From Microvirga thermotolerans (GTDB lineage Bacteria; Pseudomonadota; Alphaproteobacteria; Rhizobiales; Beijerinckiaceae): 64,000 bases of DNA. Position 1 is the first letter of the stretch. Each line of letters starts with the position of its first letter. The notes beneath the pieces are model-generated. The model was not told where the DNA came from. It made no database searches and was given only the letters and a program-made list of their open reading frames with translations. The translations under genes and the position numbers were made by a program. Of the stretch, positions 44,449-53,719 are shown piece by piece. The DNA lies in NCBI RefSeq assembly GCF_009363855.1, contig NZ_CP045423.1, positions 372,001 through 436,000 of the forward strand, read 5' to 3'.

Positions 44449-44565
44449 CCCGTCCCGCTCTCCGATCCGCCGCCACGGGCGCGCCGTGAAGCGGCTGGGG
44501 CACTTTTCCGCCCGATGCGCTAGTCCCAAGCGGGGCGGGATGCAACCCCGAAGGCGCGGTGCGGA

Positions 44566-45159
44566 TCAGGACGGGCCGGGCGGACCGTCCTCGACGGTGC
44601 GCCAGTCCCGGAGCAGGGCGAGGGGGTTGCGCTCGATCACCAGATAGCAGCCTCCGCCGGGATGGGAGGGGCGGCTGCCCTTGCCGATCGGCACGTTCTG
44701 GAGGTGGTCGGTCAGCAGGCTGCCGACGCCGCCGTGGGACACGACCACGATGTCGCCGGAGGTTTCGTCCGCCGCCACCCGCCGCACCGCCCGCACGATG
44801 CGCGCCTGCGCGTCGACGGCCCGCTCCCAGCCGCGGATGCTCTCCTCGGGACGGCCGAAGAATTCCGCCACCACCTCCCAGAATTCCGGCGGCGCGATGT
44901 AGCCGGTGGCGGAGCGGTCGTTCTCGCCGAGGTCGGGGTCGACCGCCACGGGCAGGCCGAGCCGCCCGGCCACGATCTCGGCCCCGTCCCGCGCCTTGCG
45001 CTCGGCGCTGGCGTAGACCGCCGAGACGCCGCGCCCGGCCAGGGCCTCGGCGAAGGCCTCCATGCGGGCGCGCCCGACGGGGGAGAGCGGCCATTCCGGA
45101 ACGGGCACCTGCGGATCGATGACCACTTCGGGATGGGTGACGAAGATGAGCGACGGCAT
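44566..45159 (-). CDS. Histidine phosphatase family protein with altered RHG motif
   Basis: A 197-residue member of the phosphoglycerate mutase-like superfamily. The N-terminal RHG is replaced by THP (IFVTHPEVVIDP), keeping the phospho-accepting His but losing the Arg. The distal motif VVVSHGGVGSLLTDHL retains its His. ENDRSATGYIAPPEFW holds the acid region. Whether it is catalytically competent is unclear. Specificity unknown. Confidence 0.87.
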   Translation of the reverse strand: MPSLIFVTHPEVVIDPQVPVPEWPLSPVGRARMEAFAEALAGRGVSAVYASAERKARDGAEIVAGRLGLPVAVDPDLGENDRSATGYIAPPEFWEVVAEFFGRPEESIRGWERAVDAQARIVRAVRRVAADETSGDIVVVSHGGVGSLLTDHLQNVPIGKGSRPSHPGGGCYLVIERNPLALLRDWRTVEDGPPGPS

Positions 45160-45273
45160 GGGACCTCGGACCGGACGGGGAATCCTGCGCCGGAGAATGC
45201 CGCAGGCACGGCCAAGTCCAAAGGGGGATTCCGGGCCGCCGTCAAGCGGGGGCCGCCGTCCGGCGGGTCCGGG

Positions 45274-45810
45274 TTACCCCAGCGGGTAGGCCGCCTCGAC
45301 CACGTAGGGGCCGCCGCCGACGGAGCCGCGCGAGGAGAAGAGCACGAATCGCGCCGCGGTGAAGGTGAGCTTCGGGAAGGGAGCGCGGGCGGCGAAGTAG
45401 TCGGCCACGTCCAGGGGCGAGGCGTCGCGCAGGCGGGCCAGGGTCACGTGCGGGGTGAACCGGCGCGTGTCCGGCGGCAGCCCGATCCGGCGCATCAGGC
45501 GCTCGTGCTCCGCTTGCAGCTCGCTCATGTCCCGCGAGGCGGAGGCGCGGGCGAACACGACCCGCGGCCGGCCGCCGCCGAAGGTGTCGAGCCCGTCGAT
45601 GGTGACGGGCAGGGGCTCGCGCCGCCGGCCCTCGCCCAGGACCGACAGGACGTCCTGCGCCGTCCGCTCGTCGATGTCGCCGATGAAGCGCAGGGTGATG
45701 TGGTAGTTCTCCGGGTCGACCCAGCGCGCCCCCGGCAGGCCGCCGCGGCAGGCGGCGAGGGCGAGGCCGATCTCGGGCGGAATCTCGAGGCCGGTGAACA
45801 GGCGGGGCAT
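45274..45810 (-). CDS. thpR: RNA 2',3'-cyclic phosphodiesterase
   Basis: A 178-residue 2H-phosphoesterase. Both HxTx motifs are present: YHITLRFIG and FTPHVTLARL. Start MPRLFTGLEIPPEIGLALAA matches the family. It hydrolyses 2',3'-cyclic phosphate to a 2'-phosphate at RNA termini. The ATG at 45810 is preferred; the frame further upstream is non-conserved repeat-like sequence. Confidence 0.92.
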   Translation of the reverse strand: MPRLFTGLEIPPEIGLALAACRGGLPGARWVDPENYHITLRFIGDIDERTAQDVLSVLGEGRRREPLPVTIDGLDTFGGGRPRVVFARASASRDMSELQAEHERLMRRIGLPPDTRRFTPHVTLARLRDASPLDVADYFAARAPFPKLTFTAARFVLFSSRGSVGGGPYVVEAAYPLG

Positions 45811-45924
45811 GGCGGCCTCCCGTCCGTGACGCGTCGTTGCGGAGAGGATGGGGGCAGGCGCGCCGCCCCCGCAAGAGGGAATCCGAACGGTCGACACTCT
45901 GCCCGGTTCGCTATCGTTCCTCCG

Positions 45925-45962
45925 GTCGTTCCGGATGGCCGCCGGGCAGGTCCGGAACCCAT
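45925..45962. repeat. Dispersed intergenic repeat (family A, copy 3)
   Basis: Reads gtcgttccggatggccgccg and ends ggtccggaacccat. It faces copy 4 (46029-46067) in opposite orientation across about 66 bases, so the two could pair into a long hairpin. Confidence 0.5.
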
Positions 45963-46028
45963 GGACGCCAGCAGTCCAGGATGAATGGCGGCCGTTTCGA
46001 CGGCTTCCCATTCTGAAACGTTGGCGGT

Positions 46029-46067
46029 TATGGGTTCCGGGTTCGCCTGCGGCGCCGCGGAATGACG
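46029..46067. repeat. Dispersed intergenic repeat (family A, copy 4, inverted)
   Basis: Plus strand tatgggttccgggttcgcct through gcggaatgac; its reverse complement matches gtcattccg...cggaaccca of copy 2. Located just downstream of the stop of the aldo/keto reductase gene. Confidence 0.6.
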
Positions 46068-46097
46068 GTGGCGGGCATCGCTGAGCGCCGTGGCCCC

Positions 46098-47144
46098 TCA
46101 CGGGCAGGGGTTGCAGTGCTCCAGGTGGATGGCGTCGATGCGCTTCTCGAGTTCCGGCGTGATCGTGACGTCGATGGAGGCGATGTCCGTCCTCAGCTGC
46201 TCCATGGAGGTCGCGCCGATGATGTTCGAGGTCACGAAGGGCCGGGAGTTCACGTAGGCCAGGGCCATCTGCGCCGGGTCGAGGCCGAATTCCCTCGCGA
46301 GGGCGACGTACTTGCGGATCGCCGCCTCGGCCCCGGGCGTCTCGTAGCGCTGGCCGCGGTTGAACAGGGTCGTGCGCGCGCCCGGCGGGCGGGCCCCGTC
46401 GAGATACTTGCCGGTCAGGTAGCCCTGGGCCAGGGGCGAGTAGGCGAGCAGGCTCACATCCTCGCGCATGGACACCTCGGCGAGGGCGACCTCGTAGGTG
46501 CGGTTGAGGAGATTGTAGGCGTTCTGGATCGACTGGATCCTCGCCAGGCCGGGCGTCGCCTCGGTCGCCTTCAGGAACGTCATGGCGCCCCAGGCGCTCT
46601 CGTTCGAGAGGCCGAAATGGCGGATCTTTCCGGCCTTCACCAGGTCGCTCATGATCGCGACGGTCTCTTCGATGGGGTGCGAATCGCCCTCCATGTGGCG
46701 GTAGATCGTCGGGTTCGAGCCCCAGGGCATCGGGCGGTCGGGCCAGTGGATCTGGTAGAGGTCGATGTAGTCGGTCTGGAGGCGCTTGAGGCTCTTGTTC
46801 ACCGCCTCCTCGATCTGCGCGCGGGACAGTTCGGCCTTCGCGCCGTCGTCGCGGAACCAGGTGTTGTCGGAGCGTCCCACCACCTTCGTGGCGAGAATCA
46901 CCTTGTCGCGGGTGCCGCGCGCCTTGAACCAGGAGCCGATGATGCGCTCCGTCGATCCCTGCGTCTCCGGCCGCGGCGGTATGGAATAGAGCTCCGCGGT
47001 GTCGAAGAAGTTGATGCCGTGGTCGAGGGCGTAGTCCATCTGGGCATGGCCGTCGGCCTCGGTGTTCTGCTGGCCCCAGGTCATGGTGCCGAGGCAGATG
47101 AGGCTGACGTTGAGGTCCGTGCGGCCGAGGCGGCGATACTGCAT
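46098..47144 (-). CDS. Aldo/keto reductase (Tas-like)
   Basis: A 348-residue NADP(H)-dependent aldo/keto reductase. Motifs: YRRLGRTDLNVSLICLGTMT, INFFDTAELYSIPP (catalytic Asp/Tyr), YIDLYQIHWPDR (His), and a C-terminal NIIGATSMEQLRTDIAS nucleotide-binding region. It is most like Tas/YghZ-type enzymes with an extended loop around RPMPWGSNPTIY. The ATG at 47144 has GGAG 8 bases upstream; a TTG at 47150 is less likely. Substrate unknown. Confidence 0.92.
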   Translation of the reverse strand: MQYRRLGRTDLNVSLICLGTMTWGQQNTEADGHAQMDYALDHGINFFDTAELYSIPPRPETQGSTERIIGSWFKARGTRDKVILATKVVGRSDNTWFRDDGAKAELSRAQIEEAVNKSLKRLQTDYIDLYQIHWPDRPMPWGSNPTIYRHMEGDSHPIEETVAIMSDLVKAGKIRHFGLSNESAWGAMTFLKATEATPGLARIQSIQNAYNLLNRTYEVALAEVSMREDVSLLAYSPLAQGYLTGKYLDGARPPGARTTLFNRGQRYETPGAEAAIRKYVALAREFGLDPAQMALAYVNSRPFVTSNIIGATSMEQLRTDIASIDVTITPELEKRIDAIHLEHCNPCP

Positions 47145-47204
47145 AGGCAAGGCTCCTCGCGGCAGGGGCTGCCGCGTTCAGGCAGGAACGGGCGCCGACG
47201 GGCG

Positions 47205-47897
47205 TCAGCGCCGGGGGAGGGTGGCGAGAAATGTCTCGACGGTGGGCAGGATGCGCGCGACGACGATCTCGATCCCCCTGGCCGTCGGGTGAAGGCCGTC
47301 TTGGAGGTTGAGGCTGGGATCGCCGGCGACTCCATCCAGGAAGAAGGGATAGAGCACAAGGCCGTGCTTCTCCGCAATGTCCCGGTAGAGGGAATCGAAC
47401 TTTTCCGCGTAGTCCGCGCCGAGATTGCGCGAGGCCGCCATGCCGGCGAGCATCACGGGAATGCCGCGCGCCTTCAGCCGCTCCACGATGGTCTCGATGG
47501 CCCGGCGCGGAATGGCGGGGTCGAGGCCGCGCAGCATGTCGTTGGCGCCGAGCTCCAGGATCACCCCGTCCGTCCCGTCGGGGACCGACCAGTCGAGCCG
47601 GTCGAGGCCGCCGGAGGCCGTGTCACCCGAGACGCCCGCATTGGCGATCTCCACGTTGTAGCCCTTCGCCTTCAGGGCCTTCTCCAGCACCGCCGGGAAG
47701 GCGGTGCCCTGCGGCAGGCCGTAGCCGGCGGTGAGGCTGTCGCCGAGGGCGACGAGGCGGATCGGCTCGCCGCCGCGCCCGGGCTCTCCCCTGGGCTGCG
47801 CGGCGGCGGGGAGGAGAAGAGCGGCGAGGGTGGCGACACACGCAAAAATGATCGCCATGATCGGGCCCGGTTGGCGCATCGTCGAAGGACTTCCCAT
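47205..47897 (-). CDS. tesA: Arylesterase/acyl-CoA thioesterase (TesA, SGNH hydrolase)
   Basis: A 230-residue (or slightly shorter) secreted SGNH hydrolase. The catalytic serine is in VALGDSLTAGYGLPQG; block II NAGVSGDTASGG and block III LGANDM follow; the catalytic DxxH is DGLHPTARG. A signal peptide (IIFACVATLAALLLPAAAQ) sends it to the periplasm. Starts at 47897 or 47879 are possible; the latter has GGAAG upstream. It is divergent from ybbA-ybbP, the classical TesA neighbourhood. Confidence 0.93.
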   Translation of the reverse strand: MGSPSTMRQPGPIMAIIFACVATLAALLLPAAAQPRGEPGRGGEPIRLVALGDSLTAGYGLPQGTAFPAVLEKALKAKGYNVEIANAGVSGDTASGGLDRLDWSVPDGTDGVILELGANDMLRGLDPAIPRRAIETIVERLKARGIPVMLAGMAASRNLGADYAEKFDSLYRDIAEKHGLVLYPFFLDGVAGDPSLNLQDGLHPTARGIEIVVARILPTVETFLATLPRR

Positions 47898-47974
47898 ATG
47901 GTTCTGACGACAAGGGGTCGCGCCCGGCCGTCTCGGCCGGACGTGTCGGCGGGTTTTTCCGGAAGATCGGGTGG

Positions 47975-48670
47975 ATGGGCATGCAGGACAAGGCCATTGC
48001 GCTGCAGGATGTGGACCTGAGCCTCGGGCGGGGGCCCGCGCGGGTGCACATCCTCAAGGGCGTCTCCCTCGCCGTGGGGCGGGGGGAGGCGGTCGGCCTC
48101 GTCGGGCCGTCCGGCTCGGGCAAGTCCACCCTGCTCATGACCATGGCGGGCCTGGAGCGGCCGGATTCCGGCACGGTCGTCGTCGACGGGACCGACCTCA
48201 CCGGCCTCGACGAGGACGCGCTCGCCCGGTTCCGCGGGCGGCGCATCGGCATCGTGTTCCAGTCCTTCCACCTCATCCCCACCATGACCGCCCTCGAGAA
48301 CGTGGCCCTGCCGCTCGAACTCGCCGGCGAGCCGGACGCCTTCGAGCGGGCGGAGGCGGAAATGCGGGCCGTGGGCCTCGGCCACCGGCTCCACCACTAC
48401 CCCTCGCAGCTCTCGGGGGGCGAGCAGCAGCGGGTCGCCATCGCCCGCGCCATCGTGCCGAACCCGGCGATCCTCGTCGCCGACGAGCCGACCGGGAACC
48501 TGGACGAGAGCACGGGCCGCTCCGTCGTCGACCTGCTCTTCGCCCTCCGGCGCGAGCGGGGCGCGACCCTCGTCCTCGTCACCCACGACCTGAACCTCGC
48601 CCGCCTGTGCGACCGCACCGTGCGGCTGCGGTCGGGACGCATCGACGCCGATGCGGCGGCCGCGGCCTGA
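47975..48670 (+). CDS. ybbA: ABC transporter ATP-binding protein (YbbA/LolD-like)
   Basis: A 231-residue ATPase. Walker A GPSGSGKST, signature LSGGEQQRVAIARA, Walker B ILVADEPTGNLDEST and H-loop VTHDLNLARL. It resembles LolD and MacB ATPases. Its stop lies 11 bases before the YbbP permease start. The partner transports or pulls out a lipid or lipoprotein-like substrate in related systems; unproven here. Confidence 0.92.
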   Translation: MGMQDKAIALQDVDLSLGRGPARVHILKGVSLAVGRGEAVGLVGPSGSGKSTLLMTMAGLERPDSGTVVVDGTDLTGLDEDALARFRGRRIGIVFQSFHLIPTMTALENVALPLELAGEPDAFERAEAEMRAVGLGHRLHHYPSQLSGGEQQRVAIARAIVPNPAILVADEPTGNLDESTGRSVVDLLFALRRERGATLVLVTHDLNLARLCDRTVRLRSGRIDADAAAAA

Positions 48671-48680
48671 GGCGCATTCC

Positions 48681-51263
48681 ATGCACGGCACCCTGTCCGC
48701 TCCCCGAAGGCCGCCGAAGCGGGCCGCCTCCCCGCCGATCCTCCGCCTCGCCCTGCGCGAGCTGCGCGCGGGCCTGCGCGGCTTCGGCGTCTTCATCGCC
48801 TGCATCGCCCTCGGGGTCGCGGCCATCGCGGGGGTCTCCTCCCTGTCGCGGTCCCTGACGGAGGGCATCTCCCGCGAGGGGCGCCGGATCCTCGGCGGCG
48901 ACATGGCCTTCTCCCTGCTCCAGCGGCAGGCGAACGACGCGGAACGCGCCTTCCTCGCCTCCAGGGGCTCTGTCTCCACCGTCGCGTCCCTGCGCGCCAT
49001 GGCCAATGCGGGCGACAGGGGCGCCGCCCTCGTCGAGATGAAGGCGGTGGACGGGGCCTATCCCACCGTCGGCACCCTCGAGACGGAGCCGCCCCTGGCT
49101 CCCGCCGCCCTCTTCGCGGAGCGGGACGGCGCCTTCGGCGCGGCGGCCGATCCCGCCCTGCTCGCCCGGCTCGACCTGAAGGTGGGGGACCGGATCAGGG
49201 TGGGCGACGCGGCAATCGAGCTCCGGGCGAGCCTCATGTCGGAGCCCGACAAGATCGCCAACGGCATCGGCTTCGGGCCGCGCCTCCTCGTCTCGCAGGA
49301 GGCCCTGGCGGCGACCGGCCTGGTCCAGCCCGGCAGCCTCGTCCGCTGGACCTACCGGCTCGTCGTGCCGCCCGCCCGATCCACCGACGAGGGGCTCGCC
49401 GCCGTCGAGGCGGAGGCCGGCCGCGCGCTGCCGGAGGCGGGCTGGAACGTCCGCACCCGGGTCAATGCCGATCCGCGGTTCGCCCGCAACATCGAGCGCT
49501 TCACCCAGTTCCTCACCCTCGTCGGCCTCACCGCGCTCCTCGTCGGAGGCGTCGGGGTGGCGAACGCCGTGCGCGGATTCGTGGACCGCAAGCGGGCCTC
49601 CATCGCGACCCTCAAGAGCCTCGGCGCCCCCGGCGGGCAGGTGGTGGCGCTCTACCTCACCCAGGTTCTCCTGATCGCGGGCCTCGGGATCGCCCTCGGG
49701 CTCGCGGCGGGCGGCGCGCTGCCGTTTGCCGTGTCCGGCCTGTTCGGCTCCCTGCTGCCGACCCCGATCCGCCCGACGCTGGCCTGGATGGAGCTCGGCA
49801 TCGCGCTCCTCTACGGGGTGCTCGCGGCCCTCGTCTTCGCCCTGCCGTCCCTCGGGCGGGCGCACGACATCCCGGTCTCCGGCCTGTTCCGGGACCAGGT
49901 CGAGCCGGAGCGGCGCTGGCCGCGCCGCCGCTACCTCGCCGCCCTCGTCCTGGCGCTCGCGGCCCTCGTCGGCCTTTCCGTCGCCGCCGCCTACGACCGG
50001 CGCATCGCGCTGATGTTCGTCGCGGCGGCCGCCGGGTCCTTCGCCCTCCTGCGCCTCGTGGCCCTCGGCATCATGGCGCTCGCCCGGCGCCTGCCGCGGC
50101 CCCGCCGCACCGCGCCGCGGCTCGCGCTCGCCAACATCCACCGGCCGGGGGCGCTCACGCCCTCCCTGGTGCTCTCCCTCGGGCTCGGCATCACCCTTCT
50201 CGTGACCCTCGCCCTGATCGATTCCAACCTCACGCGCCAGCTCAAGCAGACCCTTCCCGAGCGCGCGCCGAGCTTCTTCTTCCTCGACATCCCCAACGCC
50301 CAGGCGGACGCGTTCGAGGCCTTCGTGAAGGCGCAGGCGCCCGGGGCGGCGATGGACCGGGTGCCCATGATGCGCGGGCGCATCGTCAGCCTGCGCGGCG
50401 TCCCCGTCTCCGAGATCAGGGCCGACGAGGAGGTGTCCTGGGTGCTCGACGGGGACCGGGGCATCACCTACGCGAAGGCGCCGCCCGAGGGCTCCCGCCT
50501 CGTGGCGGGTGCGTGGTGGCCCGAGGACTACCGGGGCCGGCCCCTCGTCTCCTTCGACGCCAGGATCGCCGAGGGGCTCGGCCTGAAGCTCGGCGACGAG
50601 GTGACGGTGAACGTCCTCGGGCGCAACGTCACCGCCGCCATCGCCAACCTGCGGCAGGTGGAATGGCGCTCGCTCGGCATCAACTTCGTGATGGTGTTCT
50701 CGCCCAACACCTTCGCGGGCGCCCCGCACACGCATCTCGCCACCGTCACCTTCCCGAACGGCTCCGACGCGGCCACCGACGCCCGCCTCCTGCGCAGCGC
50801 CGCGCAGGCCTTTCCGGCGGTCACGAGCGTGCGGGTGAAGGACGCCCTCGACGCGGTGAACGACGTGGTCTCCCAGCTCGTCACGGCGATCCGCGGCGCG
50901 AGCGCCGTCGCCCTGGCGGCGAGCCTGCTCGTCCTCGCCGGCGCCCTGGCGGCGGGCCACCGGGCCCGCCTCTACGACGCGGTGGTGCTGAAGACCCTGG
51001 GGGCGACCCGCGCCAGGCTCCTCCTGGCCTATGCCCTCGAATACGGGTTCTTAGGGGGTGCGACGGCGGTGTTCGGGCTCCTTGCCGGAGCGCTCGCCGC
51101 CTACATGATCGTGGTCCACGTGATGAACTTAAGCTTTGTGGCGGATCTTTCCGGGGCGATCCTTGCATCCGTTCTCGCGGTGCTGGTGAGCGTGTGTCTA
51201 GGTTTGCTCGGCACGTGGCGGATCCTGAGTCAAAAGCCGGCTCTATACTTGCGAGATCTTTGA
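48681..51263 (+). CDS. ybbP: ABC transporter permease with two FtsX-like domains (YbbP)
   Basis: An 860-residue permease. N-terminal TM segment (FGVFIACIALGVAAIAGVSS), a large periplasmic domain, an FtsX-like block with three or four TM helices about residues 270-400, a second periplasmic part and a second FtsX block at the end. This is the YbbP architecture. The ATG at 48681 follows the YbbA stop after 10 bases, with a gagg site. It forms an ATPase/permease pair with YbbA, divergent from tesA. Confidence 0.9.
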   Translation: MHGTLSAPRRPPKRAASPPILRLALRELRAGLRGFGVFIACIALGVAAIAGVSSLSRSLTEGISREGRRILGGDMAFSLLQRQANDAERAFLASRGSVSTVASLRAMANAGDRGAALVEMKAVDGAYPTVGTLETEPPLAPAALFAERDGAFGAAADPALLARLDLKVGDRIRVGDAAIELRASLMSEPDKIANGIGFGPRLLVSQEALAATGLVQPGSLVRWTYRLVVPPARSTDEGLAAVEAEAGRALPEAGWNVRTRVNADPRFARNIERFTQFLTLVGLTALLVGGVGVANAVRGFVDRKRASIATLKSLGAPGGQVVALYLTQVLLIAGLGIALGLAAGGALPFAVSGLFGSLLPTPIRPTLAWMELGIALLYGVLAALVFALPSLGRAHDIPVSGLFRDQVEPERRWPRRRYLAALVLALAALVGLSVAAAYDRRIALMFVAAAAGSFALLRLVALGIMALARRLPRPRRTAPRLALANIHRPGALTPSLVLSLGLGITLLVTLALIDSNLTRQLKQTLPERAPSFFFLDIPNAQADAFEAFVKAQAPGAAMDRVPMMRGRIVSLRGVPVSEIRADEEVSWVLDGDRGITYAKAPPEGSRLVAGAWWPEDYRGRPLVSFDARIAEGLGLKLGDEVTVNVLGRNVTAAIANLRQVEWRSLGINFVMVFSPNTFAGAPHTHLATVTFPNGSDAATDARLLRSAAQAFPAVTSVRVKDALDAVNDVVSQLVTAIRGASAVALAASLLVLAGALAAGHRARLYDAVVLKTLGATRARLLLAYALEYGFLGGATAVFGLLAGALAAYMIVVHVMNLSFVADLSGAILASVLAVLVSVCLGLLGTWRILSQKPALYLRDL

Positions 51264-51488
51264 AGGCCCTCTCCACTAGGAAGGAACCCCTCAGGGGCGG
51301 GTGGATCTAGTCGCCTCGACAAAACTTCACTGTTCTTTATCACGAAAGGTTGAAGCTTGACCTTGCCCCTTGCGGAAGCCTGGGCGACCTCTCATATTCC
51401 GGATGTCGCCGGACAAGTGCGGCGGCCGAGGGCTGACTTCCCAGCCTTTCGAGGGAACATCGACGGGACACCGTGAGAAAGGGCTCCG

Positions 51489-52286
51489 ATGCAACCGTAT
51501 GAGCAAAACCAATACGCCGCTGGCACCGGCTTTGCCCGGACGGCCGCACAGGTCGACCAAGGCCTGCGCGCCTTCATGCTCGGCGTCTACAACAACATGA
51601 TCCTGGGCCTTGCCATCTCGGCCCTGGTCGCGCTCGGCATCAACATGCTGGCCACGACGAGCGATCCGTCCATGGCGGTGGCCCGGATGGGCAATGTGGG
51701 CCTGACGTCGTTCGGCGTCGCGCTGTACGGCTCGCCGCTCAAGTGGGTCGTGGCGCTCGCCCCGCTGGCCTTCATCTTCCTGTTCTCGTTCCGCATGGAG
51801 CGCATGTCGGCGGCCGCGGCGCGCGGCACCTTCTTCGCCTTCGCGGCGGTGATGGGCGCCTCGCTCTCCACGCTGCTCATCGTGTTCACCGGCGCGAGCG
51901 TGGTCCAGGTGTTCTTCATCACGGCGGCCGCCTTCGGCGCGCTGTCCCTGTGGGGCTACACCACCGGACGCAGCCTCTCCGGCATGGGCTCCTTCCTTGT
52001 GATGGGCCTGGTCGGCCTGATCCTGGCCTCGCTGGTGAACCTGGGCATGGTGGCGTTCGGCTACGTGGTGCCGGCCTTCCAGATGATCATCTCGATCCTC
52101 GGCGTTCTGATCTTCGCGGGCCTCACCGCCTACGACACGCAGAAGCTGAAGGAGATGTATCTCTACGGCAACTACGACGGCGAGGCGGCTGCCAAGGCGT
52201 CGATCTTCGGCGCGCTGCAGCTCTACCTGGACTTCATCAACATGTTCCAGTTCCTGCTCGCCCTCCTGGGCAACCGCAACGAGTAG
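51489..52286 (+). CDS. Bax inhibitor-1/YccA family membrane protein
   Basis: A 265-residue protein with seven hydrophobic segments, ending in AYDTQKLKEMYLYGNYDGEA near the last helices; the conserved aspartates of the pH-sensing diad lie here (ITAYDTQ-type, LYLDFINMFQFLL). Bacterial BI-1/YccA members modulate FtsH proteolysis or calcium leak. The ATG at 51489 has AAGGG upstream. An intrinsic terminator follows at 52312. Confidence 0.92.
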   Translation: MQPYEQNQYAAGTGFARTAAQVDQGLRAFMLGVYNNMILGLAISALVALGINMLATTSDPSMAVARMGNVGLTSFGVALYGSPLKWVVALAPLAFIFLFSFRMERMSAAAARGTFFAFAAVMGASLSTLLIVFTGASVVQVFFITAAAFGALSLWGYTTGRSLSGMGSFLVMGLVGLILASLVNLGMVAFGYVVPAFQMIISILGVLIFAGLTAYDTQKLKEMYLYGNYDGEAAAKASIFGALQLYLDFINMFQFLLALLGNRNE

Positions 52287-52311
52287 GCGGAACGCGCAGA
52301 ACCGTTCTTCG

Positions 52312-52340
52312 AAGCCCCGGCCCCCAGGCCGGGGCTTTTC
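52312..52340 (+). terminator. Intrinsic terminator after the Bax inhibitor-1 gene
   Basis: A perfect 11-bp stem (aagccccggcc / ggccggggctt) with a ccca loop, followed by ttcttc, 25 bases past the stop codon. Confidence 0.85.
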
Positions 52341-52455
52341 TTCGTGGAGCGGCCGGGTCCGCTTTTTCGCTTGCGCGAACCGCCGGATCCGCGCAATGCG
52401 CTGGGGCCGCCCGCGCATCGCCCGGGCCGACCCGCTCCTCCGAAGGCTCGTTTCC

Positions 52456-53697
52456 ATGTTCCGGTCGTTCCTCGCCGCCAGAGGCGGGCTCTGGCGCAAT
52501 CCCGATTTCATGAAGCTGTGGGCGGCGCAGAGCCTGTCCGCCGTCGGCGCGCGCTTCACGCGCGAGGGGCTGCCGATCGTCGCGGCCCTGCTGCTCGACG
52601 CCTCCGCCACCGATCTCGGCCTGCTGGTGGCGCTGAGCGCCCTGCCGGGCGTTCTCCTCAGCCCCTTCGCCGGCGCCTGGATCGACCGCACCCGCCGCCG
52701 GCGCGTCCTGATCCTGGCCGATCTCGTCCGCGCCGCGGCCCTGGCGACGCTGCCGGTCATGGCCTGGCTCGACGCCATCACCATCGGGCAGGTCATGGGC
52801 GTGGCGGCGGTGGTCGCCCTCTTCTCCATGATCTTCCAGACCGCGGACAACGCCTATCTCCCGACCGTGGTCGAGAAGGAGCGGCTCCTCGAGGGCAACG
52901 CGAAGCTCGCCACCACGGACGCGGTGGCCGAGATCGCCGGGCCGGCGCTCGCGGGCGTCGCCATCCAGCTCGTGACGGCCCCCGTCGCCATTCTCTTCGA
53001 TGCCCTGTCCTACCTCTGGTCGGCGGCGCTCCTCGCCTCGATCCGGCGCGTCGAGCCGGCCCGCGCGGCGCAGGACGAGGCCCCGGACATCTGGCGGGAG
53101 ACGCGGGAGGGCCTGCGCTTCGTCCTCTCGCACCCGGTGCTGCGCCCGCTCAACCTGTGCCTTGCGACGCTCACCTTCTTCCTCTCGTTCTTCTCGCCCC
53201 TCTACGTGCTCTATGCGGTGCGCGAGCTCGGCATCGCGCCGGGCCCCCTCGGTCTCATCATCGCCCTGGGCGGGATCAGCGCCCTCGTCGGCGCGCGCTA
53301 TGCGGAGGCGGCGGGGCGGCGCCTGGCGCCGCGCCGGCTTCTCATGGGTGCGCTTCTCGCCTACGGTCTCGTCCTCGCCTTCATTCCGCTCGCAGGCGGC
53401 CCGTTCTGGGCGGCGGCGTCCCTGCTGTGCCTCTCCCAGCTCTTCGGGGACGGGATCTCGGTGGTCTTCTTCACCAACGCCACCACCCTTCGCCAGGAAT
53501 CGACCCCGGAGATCCTGCGGGGACGGGAGGGCGGGACCTACCACCTCCTGACCGGGGGGCTCGGCCTCGTGGCGGCCCTGGTCGCGGGCCTCGCCGCCGA
53601 CGCGGTCGGCATCCGGCCGGTGCTCTGGGTCGCGGTCGCCGGCGTGCTGGCCTCCGGCCTCTGGCTCCTCGCCATGCCGGAGAAGGAGCGCCCGTGA
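52456..53697 (+). CDS. MFS transporter
   Basis: A 413-residue, 12-segment major facilitator. Signature features: FMKLWAAQSLSAVGARFTRE at the N-terminus and DRTRRRRVLILADLVRA (loop 2-3 GxxxDRxxRR-like). It resembles drug or siderophore exporters of the MFS_3 group (Bcr/EntS-like). The ATG at 52456 is chosen (MFRSFLAARGG), with GAAGG upstream; a start at 52396 would add 20 basic residues. Substrate unknown. Confidence 0.88.
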   Translation: MFRSFLAARGGLWRNPDFMKLWAAQSLSAVGARFTREGLPIVAALLLDASATDLGLLVALSALPGVLLSPFAGAWIDRTRRRRVLILADLVRAAALATLPVMAWLDAITIGQVMGVAAVVALFSMIFQTADNAYLPTVVEKERLLEGNAKLATTDAVAEIAGPALAGVAIQLVTAPVAILFDALSYLWSAALLASIRRVEPARAAQDEAPDIWRETREGLRFVLSHPVLRPLNLCLATLTFFLSFFSPLYVLYAVRELGIAPGPLGLIIALGGISALVGARYAEAAGRRLAPRRLLMGALLAYGLVLAFIPLAGGPFWAAASLLCLSQLFGDGISVVFFTNATTLRQESTPEILRGREGGTYHLLTGGLGLVAALVAGLAADAVGIRPVLWVAVAGVLASGLWLLAMPEKERP

Positions 53698-53719
53698 CCG
53701 GCGCCCCGTCCGGGCCGTC

